This document shows, piece by piece, positions 9,961 to 19,426 of a stretch of 64,000 bases of DNA. The position numbers were made by a program, and so were the translations under genes. This stretch comes from Parvibaculum lavamentivorans DS-1 (GTDB taxonomy: Bacteria > Pseudomonadota > Alphaproteobacteria > Parvibaculales > Parvibaculaceae), in the NCBI RefSeq assembly GCF_000017565.1, contig NC_009719.1, positions 3,517,001 through 3,581,000 of the forward strand. Direction: 5' to 3'. A model generated the notes under the pieces. It did no database searches. It worked only from the letters and a program-made list of their open reading frames with translations, and was not told where the DNA came from. Position 1 is the stretch's first letter. Each line of letters opens with the position of its first letter.

Positions 9961-10359
9961 TCACTCCGGCCGCCACGCCTTGTAGTCGCCGGTTGCCTGC
10001 GGGCGGTTCGCGCCCTTGAGGAGGCTGCCTTCCGGCCGGTAGGCGTGCGGTGTGCCGGTGAGGTTCGGCATATGCGGCTTCTGCCACTCGCGCGGCGTGT
10101 AGTCTTCCTCGGTCGGCGGCACATCGAAGGTGTGATGGAGCCAGCCATGCCAGTCCGGCGGCACGCGGGAGGCTTCGGCCGGGCCGTTATAGATGACCCA
10201 GCGGCGGGCATAGCCGCTGATCGCCGCGCCATCCTTCGACTCGTAATAGCGGTTGCCCTGCTCGTCGGTGCCGACGAGGCGGCCCTTTCGCCAGGTATGG
10301 AAGCGGGTGCCCATGGTCTGGCCGTTCCACCAGACGAAGATTTCAGAAAACAAGCCCAT
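9961..10359 (-). CDS. NDUFA12 (B17.2)-like complex I accessory protein
   Basis: This 132-residue protein resembles mitochondrial NDUFA12, an accessory subunit of NADH:ubiquinone oxidoreductase whose bacterial counterparts are characteristic of alphaproteobacteria. Diagnostic stretches are TRFHTWRKGRLVGTDEQGNR, YYESKDGAAISGYARRWVIY, VPPDWHGWLHHTFDVPPTEE and WQKPHMPNLTGTPHAYRPEG. It lies 49 bp upstream of mlaD in the same direction. This pairing is a useful taxonomic marker for alphaproteobacteria. Confidence 0.93.
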   Translation of the reverse strand: MGLFSEIFVWWNGQTMGTRFHTWRKGRLVGTDEQGNRYYESKDGAAISGYARRWVIYNGPAEASRVPPDWHGWLHHTFDVPPTEEDYTPREWQKPHMPNLTGTPHAYRPEGSLLKGANRPQATGDYKAWRPE

Positions 10360-10467
10360 GGACCCTATCCCGCAGAAAACGCATGAAGGCGAATCCGGCC
10401 GTTCCCGGCCGAAGCGCGGGCCGAATATGACACCGAGGAAGGGGATGGTCCAGACCGAAGGACCGGC

Positions 10468-10992
10468 CTATTCGAGCGACCAGGTGGTCTGGGCGGTGGC
10501 CGTGCGGCGGCGCAGGCCGGAGGTATCGTGGATCAGCATGGGCTGGCGGTAAATGTCGCCCGCGACCTCGAATTCGCGCTGGTCTGCCAGCACCCACTGG
10601 ATGCGGTGGAGCAGGCTTGCCGGCGTGACCGGCTTCACCAGCAGATGGGTCGCGCCGATTTCGAAGGCTTCCGTGAGGAGCGAGCGCGAGGCGTGGCCGG
10701 TGAGAACGATGATCGGCGTGAAGCAAAGCGGTTCGTTGCCGACGGTACGGATGCGCGTAATGAAATCGCGGCCGTTCATCGGCTCCATCTCCCAGTCGGT
10801 GATGACCAGATCGATGTCGTAAACCTGCATTTCGGTGAGGCCGTCGGTGCCGTCGCGAGCCTGGCGGATGTTGGTGATGCCGAAAGTGCTCAGCATCGTG
10901 CGGAGCAGGAGGCGCATGCCTCCATTGTCCTCGACCATCAGGATATTGAGCGACTTCAGCTCCTTGCCGAACGCCGTGCTCTTCTCGCCCAC
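10468..10992 (-). CDS. Stand-alone response regulator receiver protein
   Basis: This is a CheY-like receiver domain with a short C-terminal extension, 174 residues from GTG 10992, chosen because GGAG lies about seven bases upstream. The phosphoacceptor is D66 in LVITDWEMEPMNG, the acidic pair is in MVEDNGGMR and the conserved lysine is K120 in LLVKPVTP. The last 45 residues (DQREFEVAGDIYRQ to TTWSLE) are not a DNA-binding domain. No histidine kinase is adjacent. It is 108 bp upstream of the NDUFA12-like gene. The frame is open upstream to 11154, but that part lacks domain features. Confidence 0.85.
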   Translation of the reverse strand: MGEKSTAFGKELKSLNILMVEDNGGMRLLLRTMLSTFGITNIRQARDGTDGLTEMQVYDIDLVITDWEMEPMNGRDFITRIRTVGNEPLCFTPIIVLTGHASRSLLTEAFEIGATHLLVKPVTPASLLHRIQWVLADQREFEVAGDIYRQPMLIHDTSGLRRRTATAQTTWSLE

Positions 10993-11389
10993 GCGACTTC
11001 TCCACCTATTCTGGGTTTTGAACTGAATTGGTAGCAGTCTCCAGGTTTCCGCCCCGTTAATTTTCGATTCGGCCCGTCCCGCTACCGCATCTCGTGTGCT
11101 CCGATGCCCGTCATAGCTACATATTGCGCGTCGTGCTTGACGGGCGCCCGGCATGGTCCCTAGGATTGATCTCCCTTGCGAGGGACGAGGCAGAAGAGAC
11201 AGGCGGGCACCCGAAAAGAGCGGTCAGCTCAGCGACGGAAATCTCAACGGAATCAGCAACTTAGCTTGCCGGTCCCGGGAGATGCGGCGCAACGGATTGC
11301 CATGTCCGGACGGCTGGCAAAATCCATCCGGCCGTCCTTCCGCCCCGCCTCTCGCGAGACGAGCCAGAAGCCGAAAAACCGGGGGCCAG
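10993..11389. other. Gene-free stretch between response regulator and nrdJ
   Basis: This divergent intergenic region of 397 bp holds the candidate nrdJ promoter at 11137-11166, the response-regulator ribosome-binding site, and a long nrdJ leader with two mutually exclusive hairpins (11294-11325 and 11308-11337). I found no convincing small ORF or tRNA. Confidence 0.5.
11137..11166 (+). promoter_or_regulatory. Candidate promoter for nrdJ
   Basis: TTGACG (11137-11142, 5 of 6 to the -35) and TAGGAT (11161-11166, 4 of 6 to the -10) are 18 bp apart. Transcription from here would give an untranslated leader of roughly 215 nt before the nrdJ ATG. Visual assignment only. Confidence 0.3.
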
Positions 11390-14300
11390 ATGCGTATCCA
11401 GCGTTGTTTCACCGTCGAGGGTCAGTCGCCATATGAAGGCATCGCCTTCAGGACGACGGCGAGCGAAATCCGCAATCCCGACGGCTCCGTCGTGTTCCGG
11501 CTGCAGGACATCCAGGTGCCCGCCGAATGGAGCCAGGTGGCCTGCGACGTGCTGGCCCAGAAATATTTCCGCAAGGCGGGCGTCGCCGCCGTGCTGAAGC
11601 GCGTGCCCGAGGCCGGTGTCCCGGCCTTCCTGTGGCGGCAGGAGCCGGATCATGAGGCGCTCGAGGCGCTGCGGCCGGAAGATCGTTTCGGCCCCGAGAT
11701 GGACGCGAGGCAGGTCTTCGACCGGCTGGCCGGCACATGGACCTATTGGGGCTGGAAGGGCGGCTATTTCGACAGCGAGGCCGACGCGCAGGCCTTTTTC
11801 GACGAGCACCGTTTCATGCTGGCGGCGCAGATTGCCGCGCCCAACTCCCCGCAATGGTTCAATACCGGCCTTCACTGGGCCTATGGCATCGACGGCCCGG
11901 CCCAGGGCCATTGGCGCACCGACCCCGCCACCGGCGAAACCGCGCGCACGGCCACGGCCTACGAATATCCGCAGCCCCATGCCTGCTTCATCCAGAGCGT
12001 GAACGACGATCTCGTGAACGAGAACGGCATCATGGATCTCTGGGTCCGCGAGGCGCGGCTCTTCAAATATGGCTCCGGCACCGGCTCCAACTTCTCGGAT
12101 CTGCGCGGCGAGGACGAAAAGCTTTCGGGCGGCGGCAAGTCGTCGGGCCTGATGAGCTTCCTCAAGATCGGCGACCGGGCGGCCGGCGCGATCAAATCCG
12201 GCGGCACGACGCGCCGTGCGGCGAAAATGGTGATCGTCGATATCGACCACCCGGATGTCGAGGACTTCATCAACTGGAAGGTGAAGGAAGAACAGAAGGT
12301 GGCGGCGCTCGTCACCGGCTCGAAGATCAACCAGAAACACCTCAACGCCATTATGCGCGCCTGCGTGAATTGCGAGGCGGATGGCGACGCCTGTTTCGAC
12401 CCGAAGAAGAACCCCGCCCTCAAACGCGAAGTGCTGGCGGCGCGCAAGGCGCATGTGCCGGAAAACTATGTGCAGCGCGTGATCCAGTTCGCAAAGCAGG
12501 GCTACGACGAAATCGACTTCCGGGTCTACGACACGGATTGGGACTCCGAGGCCTATCTCACCGTCTCGGGCCAGAACTCGAACAACACCGTTCGCGTCAC
12601 GGATGATTTCCTGCGCGCGGTGGAAGAGGATGCGGAGTGGTCGCTGAAAAGCCGCCTCACCGGCGAGGCCACGAAGACCCTGCCCGCCCGCGAACTCTGG
12701 GAGCAGGTCGGCCATGCCGCATGGGCGAGCGCCGATCCGGGCATCCAGTATCACACCACCATCAACGACTGGCATACCTGCCCCGCTTCCGGGCCGATCC
12801 GCGCCAGCAATCCGTGCTCGGAATATATGTTCCTCGACGACACGGCCTGCAACCTCGCCTCGATCAACCTGATGCAGTTCCGCGACGCCGATGGCCGTTT
12901 CGATGTCGAGGCGTTTGAGCATGCCGTAAAGCTTCTCACCATCGTGCTGGAAATTTCCGTCCTGATGGCGCAGTTCCCGAGCCGGGAAATCGCGGAGCGG
13001 AGTTTCCGCTACCGCACGCTCGGCCTCGGCTTCGCCAATATCGGCGGCCTGCTCATGTCCTGCGGCCTTGCCTACGATTCAGCCGAAGCGCGCGCACTCG
13101 CGGGCGCGATCAGCGCCATCATGACCGGCGTTTCCTATGCGACCTCCGCCCAGATGGCGAAGGAACTCGGCGCCTTCGAAGGCTATGCGGAAAATTCCGC
13201 TCACATGCTGCGGGTGATGCGCAACCATGCGCGCGCCGCGCATGGCTACAATGGCGGCTATGAAGACCTCAGCGTCTATCCGCTCGCGCTCGACGCAGCA
13301 AACTGCCCGCAAGCCGATCTCGTCGATCACGCCCGCGCCTCCTGGGATCTCGCGGTCTCGATGGGCGAACGCTACGGCTATCGCAATGCGCAGGCGACCG
13401 TCATCGCGCCCACAGGCACGATCGGCCTTGTCATGGATTGCGACACAACCGGCATCGAGCCCGATTTCGCGCTGGTGAAATTCAAGAAGCTCGCGGGCGG
13501 CGGCTATTTCAAGATCATCAACCGCGCCGTGCCGCAGGCGCTCCGCACGCTCGGCTATGACGCTGCCGCCATCGAGCGGATCGTCAATTATGCCGTCGGT
13601 TTCGGAACGCTCGCCAATGCGCCGGGCGTGAGCCATGAACGCTTGCGGGAGCTCGGCTTCACGCAGGAAAAGATCAACATCGTCGAAGAGGCACTCGCCG
13701 GTGCTTTCGACATCCGCTTCGTCTTCAACAAGTGGCAGCTTGGCGAGGAATTCTGCACCGATGTGCTCGGCCTCGATGCCGATGCAATGGACGATCTCGA
13801 TTTCGACCTCCTCGCCGCCATCGGCTTCACCAAGCAGGAGATCGACGCCGCCAACCTTCATGTCTGCGGTGCGATGACGCTTGAAGGCGCGCCGGGCCTG
13901 AAGGACGAACACCTTCCCGTCTTCGATTGCGCCAATCCCTGCGGCCGCATCGGCAAACGCTATCTCTCGGTCGAAAGCCATATCCGCATGATGGCGGCGG
14001 CGCAGCCTTTCATCTCGGGCGCCATCTCCAAGACCATCAACATGGCCAATGCGGCAACGGTCGAGGATTGCAAGGAAAGCTACATGCTGTCCTGGAAGCT
14101 CGGCCTGAAGGCGAATGCGCTTTACCGCGACGGCTCGAAGCTGTCACAGCCGCTCAACTCGCAGCTTCTCGAAGATGAAGCCGATGACGAAGCGGAAGAA
14201 AGTGCCGTCGAAACGCTGATGGCGCAGGCGCCGCAGGAACGCGCCCGCGTGGTCGCGGAGCGCAGCGTGGCGCAGCTTGTCGAACAGGTGAAGTCGGCGG

Positions 14301-15124
14301 AGCAGAAGCGCGAGAAGCTTCCCGACCGCCGCAAGGGCTATACGCAGAAGGCGCTGGTCGGCGGCCACAAGGTCTATCTCCGCACCGGCGAATATGATGA
14401 CGGCAAGATCGGCGAAATCTTCATCGACATGCACAAGGAGGGCGCCGCCTTCCGCTCGCTGATGAACAATTTCGCCATCGCGATTTCGCTCGGCCTCCAA
14501 TATGGCGTGCCGCTGGAGGAATATGTCGAGGCCTTCACCTTCACGCGCTTCGAGCCGGCGGGCCTTGTCCAGGGCAATGACCGGATCAAGAATGCGACCT
14601 CGATCCTCGATTATGTCTTCCGCGAACTCGCCGTCTCCTATCTCGGCCGCTCCGATCTCGGCCATGTCGATCCGAAGGAATTCGCCTTCGACGCCATGGG
14701 CGACGGTGCCGACGAAGGCAAGGCACCTGCCCTCCCCGCCTCCGCCGTGGTAAGCCCCGGCTACACGCGCAATGCGCAGATGGGGAACCTTTATCTCGTG
14801 CGCGGCGGCGCGGCGGCTACGGCCCGCGCCGACACGGCGGAAGCCGTCGCCGCGCCCGCGGTCCGCGAGCAGACGGTGAAAGCCGAAGTCATGGCCGCCG
14901 GCGCCTTGATGCGCGCCGGCTCGTCCGAAAGCTTCGCGGCAGTTGCCGTCGGCGCCGTATCGTCAGGGGGCGGATCATCCGGCGGCGGCATCAGCCGCGC
15001 CGCCGAAGCCCGCATGAAAGGCTATGAAGGCGAAGCCTGCAGCGAATGCGGCAACTTCACGATGGTCAGGAACGGGACGTGTTTGAAGTGCGATACGTGC
15101 GGCGGGACCAGCGGGTGTAGCTGA
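11390..15124 (+). CDS. nrdJ: Vitamin B12-dependent (class II) ribonucleoside-diphosphate reductase
   Basis: The enzyme reduces ribonucleotides to deoxyribonucleotides using adenosylcobalamin to generate the thiyl radical. From ATG 11390 it is 1244 residues, the size of the large alphaproteobacterial NrdJ. The catalytic barrel contains [47 protein letters not shown] (active-site cysteine region) and [20 protein letters not shown]. The C-terminus has a low-complexity Ala/Gly/Ser linker and a four-cysteine tail ([16 protein letters not shown]) that probably regenerates the active-site disulfide. The frame is open upstream to 11153, but homology to the family begins at the chosen ATG. Confidence 0.95.
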   Translation: MRIQRCFTVEGQSPYEGIAFRTTASEIRNPDGSVVFRLQDIQVPAEWSQVACDVLAQKYFRKAGVAAVLKRVPEAGVPAFLWRQEPDHEALEALRPEDRFGPEMDARQVFDRLAGTWTYWGWKGGYFDSEADAQAFFDEHRFMLAAQIAAPNSPQWFNTGLHWAYGIDGPAQGHWRTDPATGETARTATAYEYPQPHACFIQSVNDDLVNENGIMDLWVREARLFKYGSGTGSNFSDLRGEDEKLSGGGKSSGLMSFLKIGDRAAGAIKSGGTTRRAAKMVIVDIDHPDVEDFINWKVKEEQKVAALVTGSKINQKHLNAIMRACVNCEADGDACFDPKKNPALKREVLAARKAHVPENYVQRVIQFAKQGYDEIDFRVYDTDWDSEAYLTVSGQNSNNTVRVTDDFLRAVEEDAEWSLKSRLTGEATKTLPARELWEQVGHAAWASADPGIQYHTTINDWHTCPASGPIRASNPCSEYMFLDDTACNLASINLMQFRDADGRFDVEAFEHAVKLLTIVLEISVLMAQFPSREIAERSFRYRTLGLGFANIGGLLMSCGLAYDSAEARALAGAISAIMTGVSYATSAQMAKELGAFEGYAENSAHMLRVMRNHARAAHGYNGGYEDLSVYPLALDAANCPQADLVDHARASWDLAVSMGERYGYRNAQATVIAPTGTIGLVMDCDTTGIEPDFALVKFKKLAGGGYFKIINRAVPQALRTLGYDAAAIERIVNYAVGFGTLANAPGVSHERLRELGFTQEKINIVEEALAGAFDIRFVFNKWQLGEEFCTDVLGLDADAMDDLDFDLLAAIGFTKQEIDAANLHVCGAMTLEGAPGLKDEHLPVFDCANPCGRIGKRYLSVESHIRMMAAAQPFISGAISKTINMANAATVEDCKESYMLSWKLGLKANALYRDGSKLSQPLNSQLLEDEADDEAEESAVETLMAQAPQERARVVAERSVAQLVEQVKSAEQKREKLPDRRKGYTQKALVGGHKVYLRTGEYDDGKIGEIFIDMHKEGAAFRSLMNNFAIAISLGLQYGVPLEEYVEAFTFTRFEPAGLVQGNDRIKNATSILDYVFRELAVSYLGRSDLGHVDPKEFAFDAMGDGADEGKAPALPASAVVSPGYTRNAQMGNLYLVRGGAAATARADTAEAVAAPAVREQTVKAEVMAAGALMRAGSSESFAAVAVGAVSSGGGSSGGGISRAAEARMKGYEGEACSECGNFTMVRNGTCLKCDTCGGTSGCS

Positions 15125-15586
15125 GGGGAAACTCCCTAACCAAACACGTCATGGCCCGGCTTGTCCGGGTCATGACGCCGAAGAACAAGAGCCTCGCGAA
15201 AATAAACTTGTCCCCACCCATTTCTCCGTCCCCATATTGAAGTGATCTCGCTCCGCGAAGGGCGCGTCCGGACGGCCGGTAGCGTGGAGAGGGAGCGGCG
15301 TCCTGCGGTGTGCGGAGTAACGTACCGTGCATCCCGGGAGGATCTGATTGTGGAGCGGACACTACGATCCGCAAGCGGCCGGCCGATAAAAGCCGGAGCA
15401 CCGTTGGGTTATGGGTGGCAGGTTCAAGAATCGCCGTGCGCGGAGCGTCGGAGGAGGACGCATCCCGCCAATATAAACAAACAAAGGCGGCGTCGCCGCT
15501 GCTCCGCGCAACCTTCTTTTCCTGAAGGCCGCAGATGAAAGCAAAACTCCGGAGGCGCGTGCCTCGCGGGGCTGTTCGTGCTTGCC
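15125..15586. other. Gene-free stretch after nrdJ with palindrome and hairpin-rich segment
   Basis: The 462 bp between nrdJ and the convergent ATP-grasp gene carry no recognisable protein. ORFs present in several frames are Arg/Ser-rich and look spurious. Near the nrdJ end is a 31-bp palindrome (15147-15177). Between about 15240 and 15440 there are several short stems: CTCCGCG with CGTGGAG, GCGGA with TCCGC, and CCGGC with GCCGG. This suggests a structured RNA or a decayed element. Confidence 0.5.
15147..15177. repeat. 31-bp inverted repeat downstream of nrdJ
   Basis: The 13-nt arms CGTCATGGCCCGG and CCGGGTCATGACG, separated by CTTGT, are complementary at 12 of 13 positions, the exception being a possible G-U pair. 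The hairpin is very stable but no T-run follows it on either strand, so it may be a REP-like intergenic palindrome or a transcript-stabilising 3' hairpin rather than a classical terminator. It lies 22 bp after the nrdJ stop codon. Confidence 0.6.
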
Positions 15587-16537
15587 CTATCCCGCCTCCC
15601 TCAGCGTCCGCTCGGCCAGCACCTGCGCCGCCACGCCCCAGGCATCGAACTGCGCCATGCGCTCCTCGCGCGACACTTCCTTGCGGCCTTCCTCGGCGAG
15701 CTTCGATGAAAAGTGCCAGGTATTCCCGCCGGGATTTGCTTCGAGAATATAGAGGCGGCCGGTCCGCTCTTCGCGGATGATGTCCAGACCCTGCAGCGGA
15801 ATGCGCGGCATCGCTTCCGCCGCGCGGCGGGCAAAGGCAAGCACTTCGGGATCGGCATCGAGCGTACAGGTGAAATGCGGGTCGACATTCGAGGCGAAGG
15901 AGGCGCGCAGCAGTTCCTCGTCCGGGACACCCAGTTGCGGCCGCGGGCCCTTGGCGCGATAGATCATCGACATGATCGGCGCGCCGAACAGCGTCAGCAC
16001 GCGGTAGCTCCAGGGGTGGTCGCCGGTATCGATGAATTGCTGCACGAGAAGCGGTGCCTCATGCGCCGCATGGCCGGGCGGAAAGGCGACGGGCGCACGC
16101 TCCGCCACGCGCTCCGTCCGCATCAGGAAGACGGCATCGCCGTTCGACATCGCGCGGACAGCCGTCGGCTTGACGATGACATGGCTGCCCCAGACCGCCG
16201 GGTCCAGCCGCCGTCCGAGGGCGTAAACCGCCGTTCTCGGCACCGGCAGCCCGGCCTCGGCGAATTTGCGCATCTGCTCGAATTTGGGCACCGGGAAGCC
16301 GTGATAGAGGCGCCCGCGCGGCGGCCGGAACCTTCCCGGCAGGGTCATGCAGACGCTCAGCGTCGGTCGCTGCCACAGCTCCGCGGGCAGGCTCGCCTCG
16401 CCGGCGCCGGCATCGACCACCCGGACGTCGATTTCCGGCGCCAGAACCGCCATCCGCTCCGCGATCTCGACAAAGTCGCGCGGCTCCTGGGCGTAAGGCC
16501 GGTTGATGAGGATCAGATTGCGGGTCTTGGCGGGCAT
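15587..16537 (-). CDS. ATP-grasp domain protein
   Basis: From ATG 16537 this is 316 residues; a TTG at 16615 is possible but adds no recognisable sequence. The pattern is that of ATP-grasp ligases (RimK/glutathione-synthetase-like). An N-terminal pre-ATP-grasp half is followed by the lysine strand WGSHVIVKPTAVRAMSNGDA, the mobile ATP-binding element APLLVQQFIDTG, and the metal-binding end LDIIREERTGRLYILEANPG with GNTWHFSS. The substrate is not predictable. It is divergent from the fasciclin gene, with a 36-bp inverted repeat between them. Confidence 0.75.
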   Translation of the reverse strand: MPAKTRNLILINRPYAQEPRDFVEIAERMAVLAPEIDVRVVDAGAGEASLPAELWQRPTLSVCMTLPGRFRPPRGRLYHGFPVPKFEQMRKFAEAGLPVPRTAVYALGRRLDPAVWGSHVIVKPTAVRAMSNGDAVFLMRTERVAERAPVAFPPGHAAHEAPLLVQQFIDTGDHPWSYRVLTLFGAPIMSMIYRAKGPRPQLGVPDEELLRASFASNVDPHFTCTLDADPEVLAFARRAAEAMPRIPLQGLDIIREERTGRLYILEANPGGNTWHFSSKLAEEGRKEVSREERMAQFDAWGVAAQVLAERTLREAG

Positions 16538-16656
16538 GGCGCGGGAAGTATAAGCGGCGCCTGCTCTCGCCGTGCTTTCGTTGCGGCCGGAATGGAGGAA
16601 TTTCGAAAAAGGCAATCTGCCAGTGCCCCTTTATGCCCCCTGCGGGGCGCGGCCCT

Positions 16657-16692
16657 ACAGTGATTATGTCGCATTCCGGTCAAAATCACTGT
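16657..16692. promoter_or_regulatory. Inverted repeat in the ATP-grasp/fasciclin divergent promoter region
   Basis: ACAGTGATT (16657-16665) and AATCACTGT (16684-16692) are perfect 9-bp inverted arms separated by 18 bp. The site lies 119 bp upstream of the ATP-grasp start and 40 bp upstream of the fasciclin gene. It could be an operator for a dimeric regulator. This is inference from symmetry and position only. Confidence 0.3.
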
Positions 16693-16732
16693 CTAGATAG
16701 ACTGGCCGTGGGGCCGTGAAACGAAAGGCAGA

Positions 16733-17266
16733 ATGATGAAGAGAACCGGTCTATTCCTGGCAGCCGTGGCGATCAGCGCCCTCAGCGCCGCTCCCGCCTT
16801 CGCCGCCAATATCTATGAAACGCTGAAAGGCAATCCGCAGTTCTCCACGCTGACGAAGATCATCGAGGCGAACGATCTCAAGTTCCGTTATACGGAAGGC
16901 AACATCACCGTCTTCGCGCCGACCGACGAGGCGCTCGCCAATCAGCCGGGCGGTGTCGACGACATGCTCACCGGCGATAATCCGAGCAACAAGGAGAACG
17001 CGCGCGCGCTTCTTCTCTACAGCATCGTCAGCGGCCGCCACACGCCCGCTTCGCTCAGCGGCAAGGTCACGGAAGCGACGACCCTCCAGCGCGGCAAGGT
17101 GACGATCGACGGCACGCAGAGCCCGATCCATTACGGCCATTCCCAGTTCGGCGCCAATGTCTCGGGCGAGGCCATCGAGGCCTCCAACGGCATCATCATC
17201 CCGATCGACGCACTGCCCATCCCGGTCTTCGACGATGGAACGCCTGCGGCACAGCCGATTCAATAA
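16733..17266 (+). CDS. Secreted fasciclin (FAS1) domain protein
   Basis: This 177-residue protein has a signal peptide ([20 protein letters not shown], cleavage near residue 25) and one FAS1 domain. The domain shows the family H1 motif FTVFAPTDEA-like sequence (NITVFAPTDEALANQPGGVD), LLLYSIVSGRHTP and GANVSGEAIEASNGIIIPID near the C-terminus. FAS1 domains mediate adhesion in secreted or surface proteins; the partner here is unknown. The gene stands alone and is followed by a strong hairpin terminator 20 bp past its stop. Confidence 0.9.
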   Translation: MMKRTGLFLAAVAISALSAAPAFAANIYETLKGNPQFSTLTKIIEANDLKFRYTEGNITVFAPTDEALANQPGGVDDMLTGDNPSNKENARALLLYSIVSGRHTPASLSGKVTEATTLQRGKVTIDGTQSPIHYGHSQFGANVSGEAIEASNGIIIPIDALPIPVFDDGTPAAQPIQ

Positions 17267-17286
17267 AGTTTTGGTATCTCATATGC

Positions 17287-17318
17287 AAAAAGGGAAGGCA
17301 TTGAGCCTTCCCTTTTTT
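17287..17318. terminator. Rho-independent terminator after the fasciclin gene
   Basis: GGGAAGGC (17292-17299) and GCCTTCCC (17305-17312) pair around the loop ATTGA. The stem is extended by A-T pairs, with a T-run after it on the plus strand and an A-run before it, so it can act in both directions. It lies between the convergent fasciclin and aspS genes. Confidence 0.85.
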
Positions 17319-17340
17319 CTTTCGCATCTATCCTCGCTTG

Positions 17341-17360
17341 AAAAGGAAGGTCAGCCTTCC
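17341..17360 (-). terminator. Terminator-like hairpin overlapping the aspS stop codon
   Basis: On the minus strand a GGAAGG arm and a CCTTCC arm, each flanked by A or T runs, pair around a loop containing the aspS TGA (17351-17353), and the strand continues CCTTCCTTTTC. The last codons of aspS (Lys-Lys-Lys-Glu-Gly) form the 5' arm. A second terminator (17287-17318) lies about 25 bp further on. Confidence 0.5.
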
Positions 17361-19174
17361 TTTTTCTTTTCCAGCGGCGGGACGACGCGGATGTGGAGTT
17401 CCTTGAGCTGTTTCGGCTCGACCTCGGACGGCGCCTGCATCAGAAGATCCTGCGCCTGCTGGTTCATCGGGAACATCGTCACTTCACGGAGGTTCTCCAC
17501 GCCCGCGAGCAGCATTACCATCCGGTCGATGCCGGGCGCGAGGCCGCCATGCGGCGGGGCGCCATATTTGAAGGCGTTCAGCATGCCGCCGAACTTCGTC
17601 TCGACCACGGACTTGTCGTAGCCCGCGATCTCGAAGGCCTTGTACATGACATCCGGCTTATGATTGCGGATGGCGCCGGAGGAAAGCTCGACGCCGTTGC
17701 AGACGATGTCGTACTGAAACGCCGTCATGCCCAGGATCTCGTCGGCATTGTCCTTGTCGAGCTTGAGGAACTTGTCGAGCGGATAGTTCGGCATCGAGAA
17801 CGGATTATGCGAGAAGTCGATCTTCTTCTCGTCCTCGTTCCATTCGAACATCGGGAAGTCGACGATCCAGCAGAACTTGAAAATATCCTCTTCGATCAGC
17901 CCGAGCTCCGTGCCGACACGGGTTCGCGCAAGACCGGCAAAGCTCGCCGTTTTGGCCGGCACGCCGGCAACGAAGAAAACCGCGTCGCCCGCCTTCAGCC
18001 CAAGCTGCGTGCGGATCGCTTCGGTGCGTTCTGGGCCGATATTCTTCGCCACGGGCCCCGCGCCTTCCAGCGCACCGCCCTCCTCGCGGAAAAAGATGTA
18101 GCCGAGGCCCGGCTGGCCTTCACCCTGCGCCCATGAATTCATGCGGTCGCAGAAGGCGCGGTTGCCGCCGCCCGGCGCCGGGATCGCCCAGACCTCGACC
18201 TTGGAGTCCTTTTCGATCAGTCCCGCGAAGACCTTGAAGCCCGAACCGCGAAAATGATCGGTGACGCTCTCCATGACGATCGGATTGCGCAGATCCGGCT
18301 TGTCGGAGCCGTATTTGCGGATCGCTTCCGCATAAGGGATGCGCGTGAACGGATAGGACGAGACCTTCTTGCCTTCCGCGAATTTCTCGAACAGACCGTG
18401 CAACACCGGCTCTATGGCGGCGAAGACATCGTCCTGCGTCACGAAGCTCATCTCGACATCGAGCTGATAGAATTCGCCAGGCGAGCGGTCGGCGCGCGCA
18501 TCCTCGTCGCGGAAGCAGGGCGCGATCTGGAAGTAGCGGTCGAAGCCCGCCACCATGATGAGCTGCTTGAACTGCTGCGGCGCCTGCGGCAGTGCATAGA
18601 ACTTGCCGGGATGCATGCGCGACGGCACCAGGAAGTCGCGCGCGCCTTCCGGGCTCGACGCGGTCAGGATCGGCGTCTGGAATTCGTTGAACCCCACCTC
18701 CGTCATGCGGCGTCGGATATCGGCGATGATCTTCGAGCGGAGCAATATATTCCTGTGCAGCGTCTCGCGGCGCAGGTCGAGGAAGCGGTATGTGAGACGA
18801 ATGTCTTCCGGATAGTCAGGCTCGCCAAATACCGGCAGCGGCAGGTCCTGCGCTTCGGACAGCACTTCCATCGAGGAAACGGCAATCTCGATATCCCCGG
18901 TCGGCAGGTTCGCGTTTATGGTCTCGGCGGACCGGGCGACGACCTTGCCCTCGATCGCGACGACATATTCCGCGCGCAGCTTTTCCGCCAGGGCAAATGC
19001 CTCCGCCCGGTCCGGGTCGAAGACGAGCTGGGTCAGCCCGTAATTGTCCCGCAGGTCGATGAAAAGGAGGCCGCCATGGTCGCGCTTGCGATGGACCCAG
19101 CCAGCGAGACGCACCGTCTCCCCCACATGCGACTTGCGAAGCTCGCCACTGGTGTGGCTGCGAAAACTGCTCAT
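17351..19174 (-). CDS. aspS: Aspartyl-tRNA synthetase
   Basis: This is a class IIb aminoacyl-tRNA synthetase charging tRNA(Asp), possibly also tRNA(Asn). At 607 residues it is the bacterial type. It has an N-terminal anticodon-binding OB domain ([20 protein letters not shown]), a catalytic core with motif 2 ([20 protein letters not shown]) and an inserted GAD domain (residues about 310-420). Class II motif 3 is at the end ([20 protein letters not shown]). It is the last standard core gene before the polysaccharide island. Its final codons form part of a hairpin. Confidence 0.97.
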   Translation of the reverse strand: MSSFRSHTSGELRKSHVGETVRLAGWVHRKRDHGGLLFIDLRDNYGLTQLVFDPDRAEAFALAEKLRAEYVVAIEGKVVARSAETINANLPTGDIEIAVSSMEVLSEAQDLPLPVFGEPDYPEDIRLTYRFLDLRRETLHRNILLRSKIIADIRRRMTEVGFNEFQTPILTASSPEGARDFLVPSRMHPGKFYALPQAPQQFKQLIMVAGFDRYFQIAPCFRDEDARADRSPGEFYQLDVEMSFVTQDDVFAAIEPVLHGLFEKFAEGKKVSSYPFTRIPYAEAIRKYGSDKPDLRNPIVMESVTDHFRGSGFKVFAGLIEKDSKVEVWAIPAPGGGNRAFCDRMNSWAQGEGQPGLGYIFFREEGGALEGAGPVAKNIGPERTEAIRTQLGLKAGDAVFFVAGVPAKTASFAGLARTRVGTELGLIEEDIFKFCWIVDFPMFEWNEDEKKIDFSHNPFSMPNYPLDKFLKLDKDNADEILGMTAFQYDIVCNGVELSSGAIRNHKPDVMYKAFEIAGYDKSVVETKFGGMLNAFKYGAPPHGGLAPGIDRMVMLLAGVENLREVTMFPMNQQAQDLLMQAPSEVEPKQLKELHIRVVPPLEKKKEG

Positions 19175-19426
19175 GTCATAAAGCCTTGAGAATCCAGCAC
19201 GAATCGGCGTGATGTAAACAAAATCTCTACACCGTGCCGAGGCGAAAAGCGCATTTATTGGGGGGGCTTGTCAAGGGGCGGACATATGGAGGCTCGCGGC
19301 CCCGGCAGATGGCCATGGCGGACAGAGAACGGGGCGGTTCAGTGTGGAAAAAGCCATGCGGTGTTTGTAGGCTAGCGGCCAAGCTCTCGGGGGAAGCCGC
19401 TGGAAAATCCGATCAAATCCGGACAT

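Noticed and set aside
11340-11389. B12-box-like text (GAGCCAGAAGCCG) before nrdJ, suggesting a cobalamin riboswitch
   Set aside because: Only a loose match, with no other conserved cobalamin-riboswitch segments. Repression of a B12-dependent enzyme by B12 would also be illogical.
11261-12922. Minus-strand ORF of 553 codons
   Set aside because: Shadow of nrdJ. The composition is His/Arg/Asp-rich and no motif is recognisable.
15242-15538. Small Arg-rich ORFs in the post-nrdJ gap
   Set aside because: Overlapping ORFs in several frames with biased, non-protein-like composition and no ribosome-binding sites; treated as non-coding.
19175-19426. tRNA or attachment site at the left island border
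   Set aside because: No cloverleaf-like sequence and no direct repeat shared with the right border (41661-41965) was found by eye.
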